Positions 53,600-64,000 of a stretch of DNA of 64,000 nt are shown here, piece after piece. The DNA is from Protopterus annectens (Eukaryota; Chordata; Ceratodontiformes; Protopteridae). Every line of letters starts with the position of its first letter. The stretch's first letter is position 1. The notes under the pieces were generated by a model. That model saw nothing but the letters and a program-made list of their open reading frames with translations, was not told the origin of the DNA and did no database searches. The stretch is taken from contig NC_056733.1 in assembly GCF_019279795.1 (NCBI RefSeq), positions 1,119,079,907 to 1,119,143,906 on the forward strand, read 5' to 3'. The position numbers and the translations under genes are program-made.

Positions 53600-54700
53600 G
53601 AAGGTAGAAAGCTAGGAAGAACCCTCAACAAACCCATGCAGGTTGGCCCTAGCAAGACCTGCTTTGGCCCTAGAAACCATATCCAATTTATAATGCTTAG
53701 TAAAGGTATGCACCGAGGACCAAGTAGCAGCTTCAAGGATAAAATTACTGTCCAGACCCTTGAAGAAAGTACCAGAAGAGACAACAGCCATAGTGGAATG
53801 AGCTGTAACTGAAATAGACACTTACCACGAAAAGAATAACAAAAGGAAATGGCCTCAGCTATCCAGGAGGAGACTGCTTGGTTACGGCTTAACCCAAAAT
53901 CCTGGGGTGAAAAGAAACAAAATGCTGGTCAGACTTATGAATGATTTTAGTTTTAGCCAAATACCTGAGCTGTTTGCACAAATCCATGGTATGCAGGACC
54001 CTCTCACTAGCAGACTGTGGAGAAGGAAAAAAAGGAAGGGAATTGTACTCCTTGATTTAAGGACAACTCATTAACAACCTTGGGCATAAAAGAATGAATA
54101 CTACAAAGAGACATCCAGTCTCTTTGAAAAATCAAAAAAGGAGGAATAGCCATAAGGGCCTGAAGCTCATCAACCCTCCGAGAAGTAAGAGTAAGCAACA
54201 AGACTTTCTTCCAGATACAGTGATGCAGAGAAGCTGAAACTGCAAGCTCAAAAGGAGCCTGAATCAATTTTTCCAAAACAAAATTAAGGTCCCAAAGAGG
54301 AGGAATAGGTTTCCGGGGGGGGGGGGGTTGTAAGATGCAAGACACCTTTAATAAACTGTTTGACCTCAAAACGAGAAGTCAAAGGAGGATTCAAGGGTAG
54401 ACAGGCAGAAATACCTGACAGATGGGTCTTCACAGAAGAATAGGCCAAGCCAGATTGCAGTAACTCACACAAATAGGAGAGAACCAGAGGGACCTTCACT
54501 GAAAATGGGTCTTGGCACCAAACAGAAAAATCTTTTCCATTTGCACATGTAGGACTTTCTGATTGCAGGCTTTCTTGCCTCCCGTAAAGCCCTGAACACA
54601 ACCTCAGAAAATAGGTGCCTAAAAGGGATCAAGTTGAAGAGTGGACAAGCGAGGATGGATGAGTGACCCCTTGTCCTATGTGAGGAGGTCCAACCAGTGA
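53600..54700 (-). pseudogene. DIRS-4 tyrosine recombinase
   Basis: Right to left: linker, 'SVKVPLVLSYLCELLQSGLA' (N-terminal core-binding domain, about 54.5 kb), 'PIPPLWDLNFVLEKLIQAPF', 'KKVLLLTLTSRRVDELQALM' (first catalytic Arg, about 54.18 kb), 'FMPKVVNELSLNQGVQFPSF'. After frame breaks come the His-x-x-Arg-like 'VTAHSTMAVVS' (Arg replaced by Met) and the Tyr box 'TWSSVHTFTKHYKLDMVSRA' at about 53.68 kb. The nucleophile is kept, one Arg is lost and frames are broken. It was separated from RNase H by the CR1. Confidence 0.85.
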
Positions 54701-54708
54701 GGTAACTT

Positions 54709-54740
54709 GTTCATAGGTTCATAGGTTCATAGGTTCATAC
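54709..54740 (-). repeat. CR1 3'-terminal octamer repeat (GTTCATAG x 4)
   Basis: Four 8-bp units on the plus strand, the last with C at position 8. On the sense strand the unit is CTATGAAC. CR1 elements characteristically end in short octamer repeats instead of poly(A); this is that signature in this host's family. Confidence 0.93.
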
Positions 54741-54799
54741 TAGGCTATCTGCCCGAGGGCATTTATAAGCCTAGCCCATTGTTTTGTGGCTTACGCCAC

Positions 54800-57603
54800 C
54801 CCTTTAGTATGGGGAACTATACCCATTATTTTGCTGTGCCTCTGTCGAGCAGTGACACTGAGGTAATTCCTGGGGTATATCTGCGATCTCCCATCCATTG
54901 GTCAAGATTTCTCTTGAACAAGGCCAGCGAGGTGCTCTGCCTCACATGTACTGGGATTTTGTTCCACAGCATAGGGAGTCTTTGGGTGATGAATCTATCC
55001 CTCCAGCACGTCCTATTAATAGCCGTGTCGAGGTTTAAGTCTCCCGCCCTTGTGGCTCTGATGGATCTAGATTTTTGAGGTGAAGCATATTCATCAAATC
55101 TGGGTTTGACATGGCCTTGTATGTTAGGCAAAGGTCACCTCTGAGCAAGTGGTGCGACTGAATAGAGCTGGAGTTCTTTCAGTCGGGCAGCATAGGACAG
55201 ATTTTGAGACCCTTTATCCTTTTGGTGAGGAACTTTTGTGGCCTCTCCAGCTGCTGCAAGTGTCGGGTCAGATACATTCCGAATGGGGCATTGTACTCAA
55301 TCATTGGTCTGATGAGTGATGAGTAAAGGGAGACTATGACCTCCCTTGATCTAGATGAGAATCCCTTCATGATAAGGTGGGCAATGTAGAAGGACTTCCT
55401 AACTACTTTAGCTACATGGGTGTCGAATGACAGACTACTATCAACCTGGGTCCCCAGGTCCCTGATAACTTCTTCTGTGCTCAGTGGATTGCCACCTATT
55501 TGGTAGCTAGGGGTAACCTTGTTTTTCCCGAAGGGTATGACTATGCATTTTTTGGCATTTAACTTTAGGCCGTGGCTCTGGCACCAGTTGTCCGTTTCTG
55601 TGAGACCCTTCTGAAGGATATCTGTGTCAGATGTGTTTTCTACTATGGCCCAGTTTGCAGTCATCTGCAAACTTTGTCAGCCATAACCCTCCTGTGTTTG
55701 CTTGTACTTCGGAAAAGTAGATGCCAAACAAGAGTGGGCCCAGGACTGAGCCCTGTGGGACACCACTTGTGACAGGCTTTGAGTCTGACATGGCGCCAGC
55801 AACTCTGACCCTGTGGGTTCTGTCACTCAGCCAGTTTGCAACCCATCTTGTGATGTATGGGTTAACATTTAAGCTGATGAGTTTTTCAATGATACCCGAG
55901 TGGGGTATTGTATCGAAGGCCTTAGCCAGATCGAGGTAGGCTGCATGGACTGCCTTTCCCTCATCAATGGCTTTGGTGACTGTTTCAAAAGTCAACCAAG
56001 TTTAAAAGGCATGATCTGCCTTTGACAAAGCCAAACTGGGTTGGATCCAAAGTCTGCAAATTCCCTATGTCTTTATTTATGAGGTCCATTATGATCCTCT
56101 CCATGGCTTTGCAGATAAGGCTTGTCAAGCTAATGGGCGGTAATTTCCAGGGTCTGTGGAGGCACCGCCTTTGTGAAGTGGGACCACAGTTGCAGTGCGC
56201 CACTCCTGGAGTGCGTATCCAGAGGTAAGACTTTGATTAAACAGCTGTCCTAGCTGTGGGTTTAATTCCTCATTGAGTTAAGTGGAGCACACAGCCGGGG
56301 ACACCATCGGGTCCCATGGATGCTGTGTTTTTGCTTTGGAGAGAGCAGTTCTCACTTGGGCGCTGGAGATGTTTGGGGGCTGCACTCATTTGGTATAGAT
56401 ATCTCTCCTTTTGGGGAGGGGAGAAGTTTGCACTGAACCTGTCAGCCAGTATGTTGGCAATGTCTGTAGGATCAGTAATCTTCACATCATTTTGAACTAG
56501 TTCTGAGCATATCTGGGAGTTTCCTCCTAGGTTTCTAACATAGCTAAAGAAGGCCTTATGATTGTCTTTTGAGTCTTTAGCTATTTTTCTCTCGAAATTT
56601 GCTTTGGATGATTTTATGAGAGCTCTTAGTTTTTACTTATAGTGATCAAGGGTGTCTTACCTTTTAAGGATTTTGCTCTATCTTGTAGTAGCTTCCTCCT
56701 TTTGTTGTAGAGTTTGTTTATGGCTGGGGTCCACCAGACTGGACGCTTGCCTTTGGTACAAAGAGTCTTTGTTTTGCTTGGGATTGCCTTATCCATGCAG
56801 TCCTGCAGGTGCTGGTAGAAGGCGTTTGTAAGTGATTCAGCGGCTTGAGTATTGTTTTCCGCCGGCTCGGGGGCCTGAAAGGAGACCACACTAGTCTTTA
56901 GAAGTGTGAAGTCGGCTTTTGAGAAGTTCTTTACTGTGGTTTTTTTTATTTCAGGGGGGGGTGGGATGAGGACCTCCAGTGAGATTAGTTTGTGATCTGA
57001 TCTCACCAGTGAGGGGTATACTTCCGGTGTTGAACATTGTGCTCCCATGTTCGTGATGATGAGATCAAGTATGTTATCTCCTCTTGTGGGGATGGTGACT
57101 AGTTGTTCCATGGCATTTGAGTTTATGAATTCCAGGAACTTTTGGGCTAGGGTGTTTGGGCTTGAGTAGTGTTCCCAGTCTATATTAGGGTAATTGAAGT
57201 CACCTAGTATGATGGTGTTTGGTGATACATTTATCCCCTCTAGTGTTTTCAGGAAGGCCATGTGAGTTTCCTGAGTTTGTGAGGGTGGCCTGTAACATGC
57301 TACAATTTGCAGAGCAGTCTTGCCTATGGTTAATTGCACCTGGATGGTCTCCGATGCATCGTGCGTTGCCACCAGTCTTGAGGTGTGGGTGTCCTTGATG
57401 AATATGGATACCCCTCCTTTCTTGGTATTGTCCGGATTTTGGGGCCGGAACGCATGATATGAGGTAAAACCTGATAGCGCTGGGGTGCTCTCAGGAGCCT
57501 TGAACCAGGTTTCTGTCACAGCACAGACATCGATGTTCTCCATACTGAGAAGGGCCTCGAGTGCGTGCATTTTGAGATTTAGACTTCTGGCACTGAGCAG
57601 CAT
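54800..57603 (-). pseudogene. CR1 ORF2: endonuclease-reverse transcriptase
   Basis: The ATG at 57603 opens a 325-codon frame. The apurinic-type endonuclease has 'CAVTETWFKAPES' (Glu), 'IILGDFNYPNIDWE' (Asp/Asn) and 'LVRSDHKLISLEV' (Asp/His), all catalytic motifs present. Then come 'RPVWWTPAINKLYNKRRKLL', a frameshift, 'DPTDIANILADRFSANF' (about 56.47 kb), 'LTSLICKAMERIIMDLINKD' (RT start, about 56.15 kb), 'AYLDLAKAFDTIPHSGI' (A), 'TSGVPQGSVLGPLLFGIYF' (B), 'LTKFADDCKLG' (C) and 'YLTRHLQQLERPQKFLTKRI'. The C-terminus 'RDRFITQRLPMLWNKIPVHV' is at about 55.0 kb. The active sites are complete; about five frameshifts disable it. Confidence 0.92.
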
Positions 57604-57658
57604 TTCCCTTAGTTTTTTTCCTTTTTTGTGTTCTAGGGTGGTAGGTTTAGAATTTGAG

Positions 57659-58605
57659 CCTTGCCTAAAAAGGCACTATGGGGGTGGCAAGAGCCTTTGC
57701 CAATATCCGGAATCCCAGGGGTGACAGGTGCAAGCCGTCCCTTGCGAAGCAGCGTGGCTTGTCCAGCATGTCATCCCAGGCAGACAGATACTGGATCCCC
57801 TTTGAATGACACCAGTGTTTAAGCCAATTGTTAAAGCTGATCATCTTATCTCTGTATTGTGGCATCATTCTTGGTGAAGGTAGGATACTGCTCAAGGTCA
57901 GGGTCATACCTGCCTGGGCTACATAATCAGAGAGCTCCTCAATGTCTCTTTTCATGTAGTCCAAGGAGGTGCGTCTCAGGTCGTTTACACCAGCGTGGAC
58001 AATGACTGAGTCATATTTGTACCTGCTGTTGAGAGACCTGAGTGCTTGCGTTATGTGGCGGATTCTAGCGCCCGACAGGCAGCTTACTGTGACCTTCTCC
58101 TTACTCAGTCTGGTGAGCGGGACATCAGTGTGTCTGACTATGGAGTCACCAATGACTAGTGTGTCTGGTATTGTGTTTGGCCTTAAGGGCTGTGACTGTT
58201 TGACACTCTGACTGTGAGGTCTATGTGTTGCGGTGTTGTGTTCTGAGGTGGTGGTTGTTTGGGTGTCTGCTTTGGTGGCCTCTGCTGTTTTGGTAGATTT
58301 TTGATCAGAGCCTCCGAGTATGTCTTTGTGTGTTTATGTGTATGATTTGAGGTTGTAATGGTACTGTGTGAGACTGGGTCTATAGTGTGTGTGGTAACCT
58401 TCTCCTCCTGACTGGTCTTGCCAGTCCTATGTTGAGAGAGCTCAGCCTCCAGTTTGGCCGTATAGTTGCATCTCTCGCATGTATTTGTGTTTTGTGGGAG
58501 GAGGAAAGGGTTGTCTGTGTACATGAGGCAATTGAAACATTGCCTCAATATTCCCAGGTTCACCAGCTGAGCAGGAGAGGACACTAGCAACTGATCCCTC
58601 GACAT
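57659..58605 (-). pseudogene. CR1 ORF1: cysteine module plus SGNH esterase
   Basis: ATG at 58605. The N-terminus has two Cys-x2-Cys pairs ('QCFNCLMY' and 'CERCNYTAKL') forming a zinc-type module, then a short helix-prone 'LEAELSQ', and a Thr/His/Lys/Pro-rich linker. After one frameshift near 58200 comes the SGNH domain: 'DTLVIGDSIVRHTDVPLTRL' (catalytic Ser block), 'CLSGARIRHI', 'VHAGVNDLRRTSLDYMKRDI' (Gly-Asn block) and 'DGLHLSPLGFRILAKALATP' (Asp-His). It ends PIVPF* because a shortened T run creates a stop at about 57660. It gives the N-terminal half missing from the plus copy at 10.3 kb. Confidence 0.9.
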
Positions 58606-59636
58606 GCTAGAAGGGTAGACGAAAAACTTTAAAAAAGATTCCGGGGATGTGGGTGACCGAGAAATGGGGGTTGCCTTTTTGGGGTACTATCTATGACAAG
58701 AGTGCCGTATCAAGGTAATAAGTACTGTAGGAGCAAGTGCTAGGTTTAATAGATAGAGAATAGTCTACTTGGAGTCAAGTAGAGTTGATCTTTTTAGTTA
58801 TAGGATACGCTGATTTGATCAGTAGTATAGTTCGAGGAAGGTAGTTTTAAGGGAAAATTTGAAGAGTGGACTTTAGGTAGCCCGAATAGTTTAAACCTGC
58901 TTAACCGGCACTGCCCTAGTGTGCAACAGTGGCAGCTCCACTCTAAATCGCGCTAACGCGCGTTTAGTGCGTTTTATACCAGGGGGCTGGAAAAAGCTAG
59001 AAACTGGGCCAAAGCGACCAATAAACTACTAGTTACTGGCTGGAGCCTCACAAAACTGGACAAAAGGCAGCTCAATGCTTCCCACTCCCACTGGTAAGCA
59101 AGGTAGCTTCCCTTCCCCCAAATAAGGCAAGGAAACAGTACACAGGAACTACAACCAAAGCCCAGGAATCAGCAACTCTGAAACTGGACTAAACTAGTAA
59201 AGCAGGAAAGCAAGGTAGCTTCCCTTCCCCCAAATAAGGCAAGGAGACAGTACACAGGAACTACAACCAAAGCCCAGGAATCAGTAACTCTGAAACTGGA
59301 CTAAACTAGTAAAGCAGGAAAGCAAGGTAGCTTCCCTTCCCCCAAATAAGGCAAGGAAACAGTACACAGGAACTACAACCAAAGCCCAGGAATCAGCAAC
59401 TCTGAAACTGGACTAAACTAGTAAAGCAGGAAAAACAAGAGATATTTTTTTCTTTTTTTTCTTTTTTTTCACAAAACAGGCAGAATTTGCTACAAATACA
59501 GTCAAATAGTAACAAACAAGGATTCCAAGTGCAATATTAAGTTAAATGCAGTAAAAACAGCTTCAATGTAACAGAAAGGCAGGCGAAATACAGTTGCTGG
59601 TGATTGCCCCTGACAAAAATGCATTAAGAGAGAGGA
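58606..59636 (-). promoter_or_regulatory. CR1 5' UTR, probable internal promoter region
   Basis: About 1 kb between the ORF1 start and the DIRS-4 junction. It includes a GC-rich patch (58915-58975, with GCGCTAACGCGCGTTTAGTG), three 112-bp tandem monomers and a T/C-rich tract at 59446-59470. LINE 5' UTRs normally hold an internal pol II promoter. Promoter function here is inferred from position and the repeat layout only. Confidence 0.6.
59099..59434 (-). repeat. Three 112-bp tandem monomers in the CR1 5' UTR
   Basis: The unit beginning AGGTAGCTTCCCTTCCCCCA starts at 59101, 59213 and 59325, exactly 112 bp apart, and the copies differ by only one or two bases. Each ends in GGACTAAACTAGTAAAGCAG. 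The array resembles the monomer arrays that carry promoter activity in some mammalian L1 families. Confidence 0.95.
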
Positions 59637-59639
59637 CTA

Positions 59640-61240
59640 GTGCTTCTTGACCAAAAAGGAGTCACTAGCAAGAGTTTTGGAGAGTCCAGCTGAATCTTTT
59701 GCAGGACTCTCTGAAATAGAGGAAGAGGAGGGAAGGTAAAGGGAAACATCCCCTTCCAAGGAAAAGAAAGGATGTCCGTCTTCCACCCCAGATGTCAAGG
59801 CACTTTGGAACAGAAGAGAGGAAGGTGCCTGTTCAGAGGGGAGGCAAAAAGATCTACCTAAAGAATACCCACAGATGGACTCTGTCCAGAAACACTTCTG
59901 TGTGAAGCATCCTTTTGTGAGCCTGTGTTGTGGACCTACTCAGGGAATCTGCCACTAGATTGTACTCTGAAGGAATATACACTGCCTCAAGGGCCAGCCT
60001 GCAACGAAGGTAAGACTTTGTGCCCCCTGCTTGTTGCCATACCACATCACTGTGGTGTTGTCTGTGTAAACCTTCAAGGGGCCTGGAGAAAGCATGGGTG
60101 AAAAGCTTGAAGGGCCAGAATCAGAGCTCTCATCTCTTTGATGTTGATATGGTCTGACGTTTGATGGTGGAGGCAAAGACCCTGGACTTTCAGGTGACCA
60201 CAGAAAGCCCTCCTCCCATGTCTGAAGCACAGGTGAACAGTTCTTGAGACGAAACCAGAAGCTAAAAGGGCAGGCCTGAGTTGAGGGTAAGTTACTGAAT
60301 CCATCTCTTGAATTCCCTCTTGAAACAAGGAAGGAGAGGCACTCTGAAATCCAAAGGGTGGCAGTGGTGAACCAAACTGACTTGAGGTACCATTGAAGCT
60401 CCTGCATATGCACTCTGGCAAGAGAGAGCATTGAAATAGGCCATGAATCCTAAGGCCCAAAGAAACTCCCTGGCTGGAATGGCAGGCAGAGGAAGAAAAG
60501 TCAGAAAGCAAGCAGTCAAGGAAAAAACCTTTGGATGTGGAAGAGAAGCCAGCATTGTCACTGTCTAAATCCTGCAGCCCAGATACACGTGATCCAGAGG
60601 AGGGATCAGGACAGACTTTTGGAAGTTGGTAGTGAAGTCCAGACTTTGAAGGAGAGATATGATGAACTCTAGAGCCTGTAACAGGCAACTGGGAGAAGGT
60701 GCCTGATTCAACAAGTTGTCCGAATAAGGAAAAATCTGAATGCCCTGGAGTCTGCAAAAGGCAATCACAGAAGCTAGATATTTTGTGAATACCCTTGGGG
60801 GAGTAGAGAGGTCAAAGGGCAAAGCAGATAACTGAAAATGAAAGGAAGAAACAGAGAAATGTAAAAACTTCCTGAAAAGAGTGTGGATAGGAATGTGAAG
60901 GTAAGCATCCTTCAGATCCTAGGACATCAGAAAAGCCTGAGATAACAACAGAGGCAACAGGGTTTAAAGAGAAAGCATCCAAAAGGAAGGAACTTTGAGA
61001 AAGGTGTTGAGCAAGGAGAGATCTAGAATAGGCCTCCAAGCGCCCTCCTTTCAAGAAATCAGAAACATTCTGGACTAGAATTCCTGTCCTACTTGGAAAG
61101 GAGGAATAAGTTGAATTGTTCCCTGGTCCACCAGGGAACCAAGAACCTTGGAAAAATGAGGAAGTCACTCTCGAGGAGGTTGAAGAATCCATTAGAAGAC
61201 AGACAGAGAGAGAGAGAGAGAGAAACAAAGAGACAAGAAA
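59640..61240 (-). pseudogene. DIRS-4 reverse transcriptase-RNase H
   Basis: RT on the minus strand at about 61.24-60.57 kb: 'SDPSGSLVDQGTIQLIPPF'-like N-terminal remains, 'PFDLSTPPRVFTKYLASVIA' (motif B) and 'IFPYSDNLLNQAP' (motif C, YLDD changed to YSDN, one Asp lost). RNase H: 'NIKEMRALILALQAF' (Glu), 'LKVYTDNTTVMWYGNKQGA' (Asp), 'LVADSLSRS' (Asp). It ends at 'LLLVTPFWSRS' where the CR1 begins. An (AG)n run interrupts the leader of this ORF near 61204-61224. Confidence 0.83.
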
Positions 61241-61479
61241 CCTAGTTGAGGGTTGGGGTGAGGGGCAGAATGTCAAAGACAAGTAGGATTGTCACAAAAA
61301 GGAGGCTTCTAGGCCATAGGAGCCTGAGAAGATTTAGCAGGTGGAGCTCTTCTACCACCCACCCTGCCTTTAGTGGCCTGATGATGCTGCCTGCGAACAA
61401 AAGCAGGTCTAGTAGGGTAATCCCTCTGGAACTAAAGAATAGGGGACACAAAAATATGTTTAAGGTCCTGCATTGCTTT

Positions 61480-63010
61480 ACTTTTTTTCTTGAAGAGACT
61501 TAAACATGTCAGCAGCAGCAGCAGTGCCAAAGAGATTTTCATTATCTAAAGGAGCATCCAGCAGTGTGGCCTTAACGTCCTCAGGTAATGACTGCAAATG
61601 AAGCTAAGAATAACACCTCATGACAGACTCACAAGGCAGCAGCTCTGGAAGAGGCATCAGCAGCGTCATAGCTGCACTTTATCGACTGGCAAGCTACCTG
61701 AGATGTACAACCCAAAATAGAGAGAGCATAGGATTTCCTTCAGAATCAGGGAGGTCTGAAATAACCTGACAAGCCTGGGCAGCTAAGGCCAGAGCATATC
61801 TGGTCATGTTGGTCTGGTAGTTAATGGTCCTAAAGGCCAGGGTGGCAGCAGTATAGACCTTCTTTCCAATTTTTGACGAAGGCAAGAGCTTGAAAGAGGG
61901 CAAAAGCTTAGAAGGCTTGTCAGAGGAGACTGACAACACAGCAGGATAAGCCAAAGAACACTTAAACAAGAAGTGACAATCCTCAGGAACTTTATAGAAC
62001 CTATCTGGTTTCTTAGGATTTTAGAGGCAGCTATAAAGGTGTCTAACAAAGCAGGAACACAGGAGTTACTGCAAAAGATTTAGGCGTATCCACATGAAGC
62101 AACTCAAAATACCTGCTCTGGATGTCAGACTCCTGAAAAGAATCCCACTTAAAGTATTCCATCAATCTGGCTACTGTGTTCCCAAAAGGCAGCACTTCCA
62201 AAAGATACACAGGGCTAATGGATTCCTATTCAACAGAGCCATGAACCAAGGGAGAAGGCATCTAAGAAGAATAAGATAAAGACTCTGACTCCTCATCTGA
62301 GGAATCAAGTTCACTTGGTCTTTTAGAAGGAGATGTCCAAAGTGGAGTAGGCTCGGACACCCCTTGAGGAGGCTTCATGGCCATTAATGCATTATGCAGG
62401 CCCTGGGTAAACTCCTGCCATTCCCTTTGAGGGTCCTTAGGACAAAAGAACGTTTAGCCTTCTGTTTTTTCTTGGTGAGAATGTCAGCCCTAACAAACAC
62501 TGGAGGTTCCAACCCTTGATGAGATTCAATAATAGTACCTGGTACCTCTTCCATGACCAAAATCTGCGGAATCTCTCTAGAGCCTCCAAGATAACCAACC
62601 ACTGTTCTCTCTCTTGATGGCCAGAACAGATGCCTGCAAAGCCTCAGATAATGTGTGAAATGAAGGATCCATACTGGCTTCCTCTGGGGTCAGTGCAGAG
62701 GAATCTGCAGTCGACATTAGACTGCCTACAAAGCAATCACCCACTTCTAGAACAATGTCTGGTGGATGCTGGACAGCCAAAGTATCTGACTGAGATTTCT
62801 TATCCTCCTCCTTGCTTAACAGCAGTATCTCAGGGTTAACTGAGTCCATCATGCTACCCTGGGCCAACTGTTTAAGCTGCTGGTTCCCAAGATAGATGTC
62901 CAGGGAAGATAACGATCTTCTAAGAGTCTTAGGCACAAACGCTTTACAAATACTACAAGAAGTATGGTTGTGGGAAGCACCCAAGCAAAAGAGAAGCACT
63001 GTTCATGATG
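61480..63010 (-). pseudogene. DIRS-4 gag
   Basis: The N-terminal cluster at about 62.99-62.93 kb reads 'CLGASHNHTSCSICKAFVPK', matching 'CLGVEHLSSGCTICVAFNPR' of DIRS-3. Middle acidic and Ser-rich parts are broken by stops. The conserved hydrophobic stretch 'YTAATLAFRTINYQTNMTRY' is at about 61.86-61.80 kb, followed by the segment around 61.68-61.55 kb that also occurs in the deleted copy at 28.9 kb. Confidence 0.8.
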
Positions 63011-63234
63011 ATTCTTATGGGGAATCTGCCTCCCATACTGACATTTTCCATTCTTGGATGATATGAACTCCAGGTAACCAAAAGAAAGCAAGACCAACAG
63101 TAAGAAGAATAAAGACCCCAATGGGGCAGTTATCTGACAGCTAGGTAACAGCACAACAAAGGGCATTCAGATCGATGATCGATGTTGATGTTCAGACTGG
63201 CAGTAGAGGAGTTCTGGGTGACTGCATCTGCACA

Positions 63235-63393
63235 TCACCTTAATGCCCTACGTCCTGTGCGAGGAGCATACATGTGACATATGGCGCATACAAGATCTAA
63301 AGGCTTTGATATACTGGCCAGCCATTGAGCTGTCCTTGGCAGGAGATCCCTAAGGTAAATAATACTGCAACAGTGATAATAGGAGGACATGGT
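63235..63393 (-). repeat. DIRS-4 left inverted terminal repeat
   Basis: The plus strand has 'GAGGAGCATACATGTGACAT', 'GGCAGGAGATCCCTAAGGTA' and 'AATACTGCAACAGTGATAAT', ending AGGAGGACATG. It is inverted relative to 53113-53290 with moderate divergence. Confidence 0.87.
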
Positions 63394-63909
63394 ATGTTCT
63401 TTACTCATAAGCAGTCCCCTCATGGTCTAACTTTTCATTCTTGTGGAACCCTTGTGTGATTTATTTCTGTTGACTGGTTATGGCCTTCTAGACAAAATCA
63501 TTTTCATTGCAAACTCAGTAAGACAAGCTGTACACAGTGCAGGAGTAGCCTTTCAGTGGTAGTAAAGAAAAAAACAATACACAAACATAGTGCATTCTAA
63601 AACTAGTACTTAGCAGTTGTATAGCAAGTAATCATTAATAGCACAAGACATTGTGACTTGCTGCTAAAAGCAACAGTCTTTGGAGTTTACAGTTATTCAT
63701 AGAGAGTGTAAGCCGGGAAGTATTACAGCCCTAGTCATAGGAATTACAAAGTAGTTAAGTCATGAGTCCATTAATGTCTTGCCGACATCTGCCCTTATGA
63801 TGTAACCTCCTGCTTTCAATAGGATGAAGTAGGTCAGGACCAGAATAAGTTTGTGAGTGCTCATCCTGTTATCATGGATGTTTTTAAAAGATGCTATGGT
63901 GTCACTCTG
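63394..63909. other. Unassigned flank
   Basis: AT-rich, no open frame or repeat recognised. Confidence 0.5.
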
Positions 63910-64000
63910 GGGTCTATATTATAATGTCGACAAGCGAAAATGTCGACTCTGACTGATCGACACCAAAATGTCGAACTACAAGATTACCAAACGGCCAAAT
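63910..64000. mobile_element. Left end of a second GGGTCTATATTA-type MITE (runs off the window)
   Basis: It begins GGGTCTATATTATAATGTCG. The first 12 bases equal the terminus of the MITE at 17019. Like that element it carries GTCGAC-containing motifs: AATGTCGAC occurs twice, then GATCGACACC and AATGTCGAAC. The other end and target duplication lie beyond the window. Confidence 0.7.

Larger units (their letters stand above)
54709..59636 (-). mobile_element. CR1-clade LINE, near full length, inserted in DIRS-4
   Basis: About 4.9 kb on the minus strand: 5' UTR (59636-58606) with tandem monomers, ORF1 (58605-57659), ORF2 (57603 to about 54800), 3' UTR, and four GTTCATAG octamers (54709-54740) as tail. 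DIRS-4 coding sequence runs to 'LLLVTPFWSRS' on one side (59640) and resumes 'LPHWLDLL' on the other (54700), losing only a few codons. No clear target duplication is seen. It is the most complete LINE in the window, with a handful of frameshifts. Confidence 0.93.
53113..63393 (-). mobile_element. DIRS-4: second DIRS subfamily, split by a full-length CR1
   Basis: Sense strand is minus. Left terminal repeat 63393-63235, gag (63.01-61.48 kb), RT-RNase H (61.24-59.64 kb), CR1 insertion (59636-54709), recombinase (54.70-53.60 kb), internal complementary region (53531-53465), right repeat (53290-53113). The ends differ from DIRS-2/3: 'GTTGTGTAAAATCTTACCAT' and 'GTAGATGTCCTTCTCTTCAC' instead of the 'GTTATGTACTCACCATAA' type, so it is a distinct subfamily. 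Without the CR1 it would be about 5.4 kb, close to DIRS-3. Confidence 0.88.

Noticed and set aside
59099-59434. CRISPR array
   Set aside because: The 112-bp units are contiguous with no spacers, in a vertebrate LINE 5' UTR.

Overview
The window is vertebrate nuclear DNA from a species with a large, transposon-swollen genome. The repeat mix (CR1-clade LINEs, DIRS tyrosine-recombinase retrotransposons, a Penelope-like element, an RTE LINE, a restriction-like-endonuclease LINE, tRNA-derived SINEs, MITEs, a MIR-like SINE) fits an amphibian (caecilian or salamander) or lungfish better than a bird, mammal or teleost; this is inference. There are no bacterial or phage features and no intact autonomous gene. 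I found one host coding piece: a 99-bp exon at 32114-32212 (+) with clean splice sites, whose 33 codons match the near-C-terminal region of the exportin-7/RANBP17 family. The window therefore looks like two very large introns on either side of that exon.

Layout. 1-4.5 kb: intron without recognised genes. 4.5-5.4 kb: a 48-bp RTE tail with an 11-bp target duplication, then a CR1 3' fragment. 6.2-9.4 kb: DIRS-1 (+), decayed, with a MITE in gag. 10.3-13.9 kb: a 5'-truncated CR1 (+) with ORF1 (SGNH esterase) and ORF2 (endonuclease-RT). 14.2-17.8 kb: a fossil LINE with a restriction-like endonuclease, interrupted by an RTE element (-) and a 529-bp MITE, each with target duplications. 18.1-24.1 kb: SINEs, a MIR-like SINE, a (CA)n tract and CR1 fragments in both orientations. 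24.9-31.2 kb: three consecutive DIRS remnants (+). 32.1 kb: the host exon. 33.0-34.5 kb: SINE and CR1 (-).

34.6-49.1 kb is the most structured part. A DIRS (DIRS-2, minus) has a CR1 fragment inside its body. A Penelope-like element sits inside its left terminal repeat with a 13-bp target duplication. Inside that Penelope element is a nearly full-length DIRS (DIRS-3, plus, 43017-48988), with inverted terminal repeats and an internal complementary region that reads as its circle junction. 49.1-53.1 kb is intron. 53.1-63.4 kb is another DIRS subfamily (DIRS-4, minus), split by a 4.9-kb near-complete CR1 (minus) carrying three 112-bp tandem monomers in its 5' UTR and a (GTTCATAG)n 3' tail. The window ends inside a MITE related to the one at 17.0 kb.

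Relations. The CR1 family is the probable mobiliser of the tRNA-derived SINE, because the SINE 3' tail matches the CR1 3' end. The DIRS copies encode Gag, RT-RNase H and a tyrosine recombinase, all broken here. Nesting gives relative ages: DIRS-2 is older than the Penelope element, which is older than DIRS-3; DIRS-4 is older than the full-length CR1; the restriction-endonuclease LINE is older than both the RTE and the 529-bp MITE. All assignments come from reading translations and repeats by eye; no database search was run.
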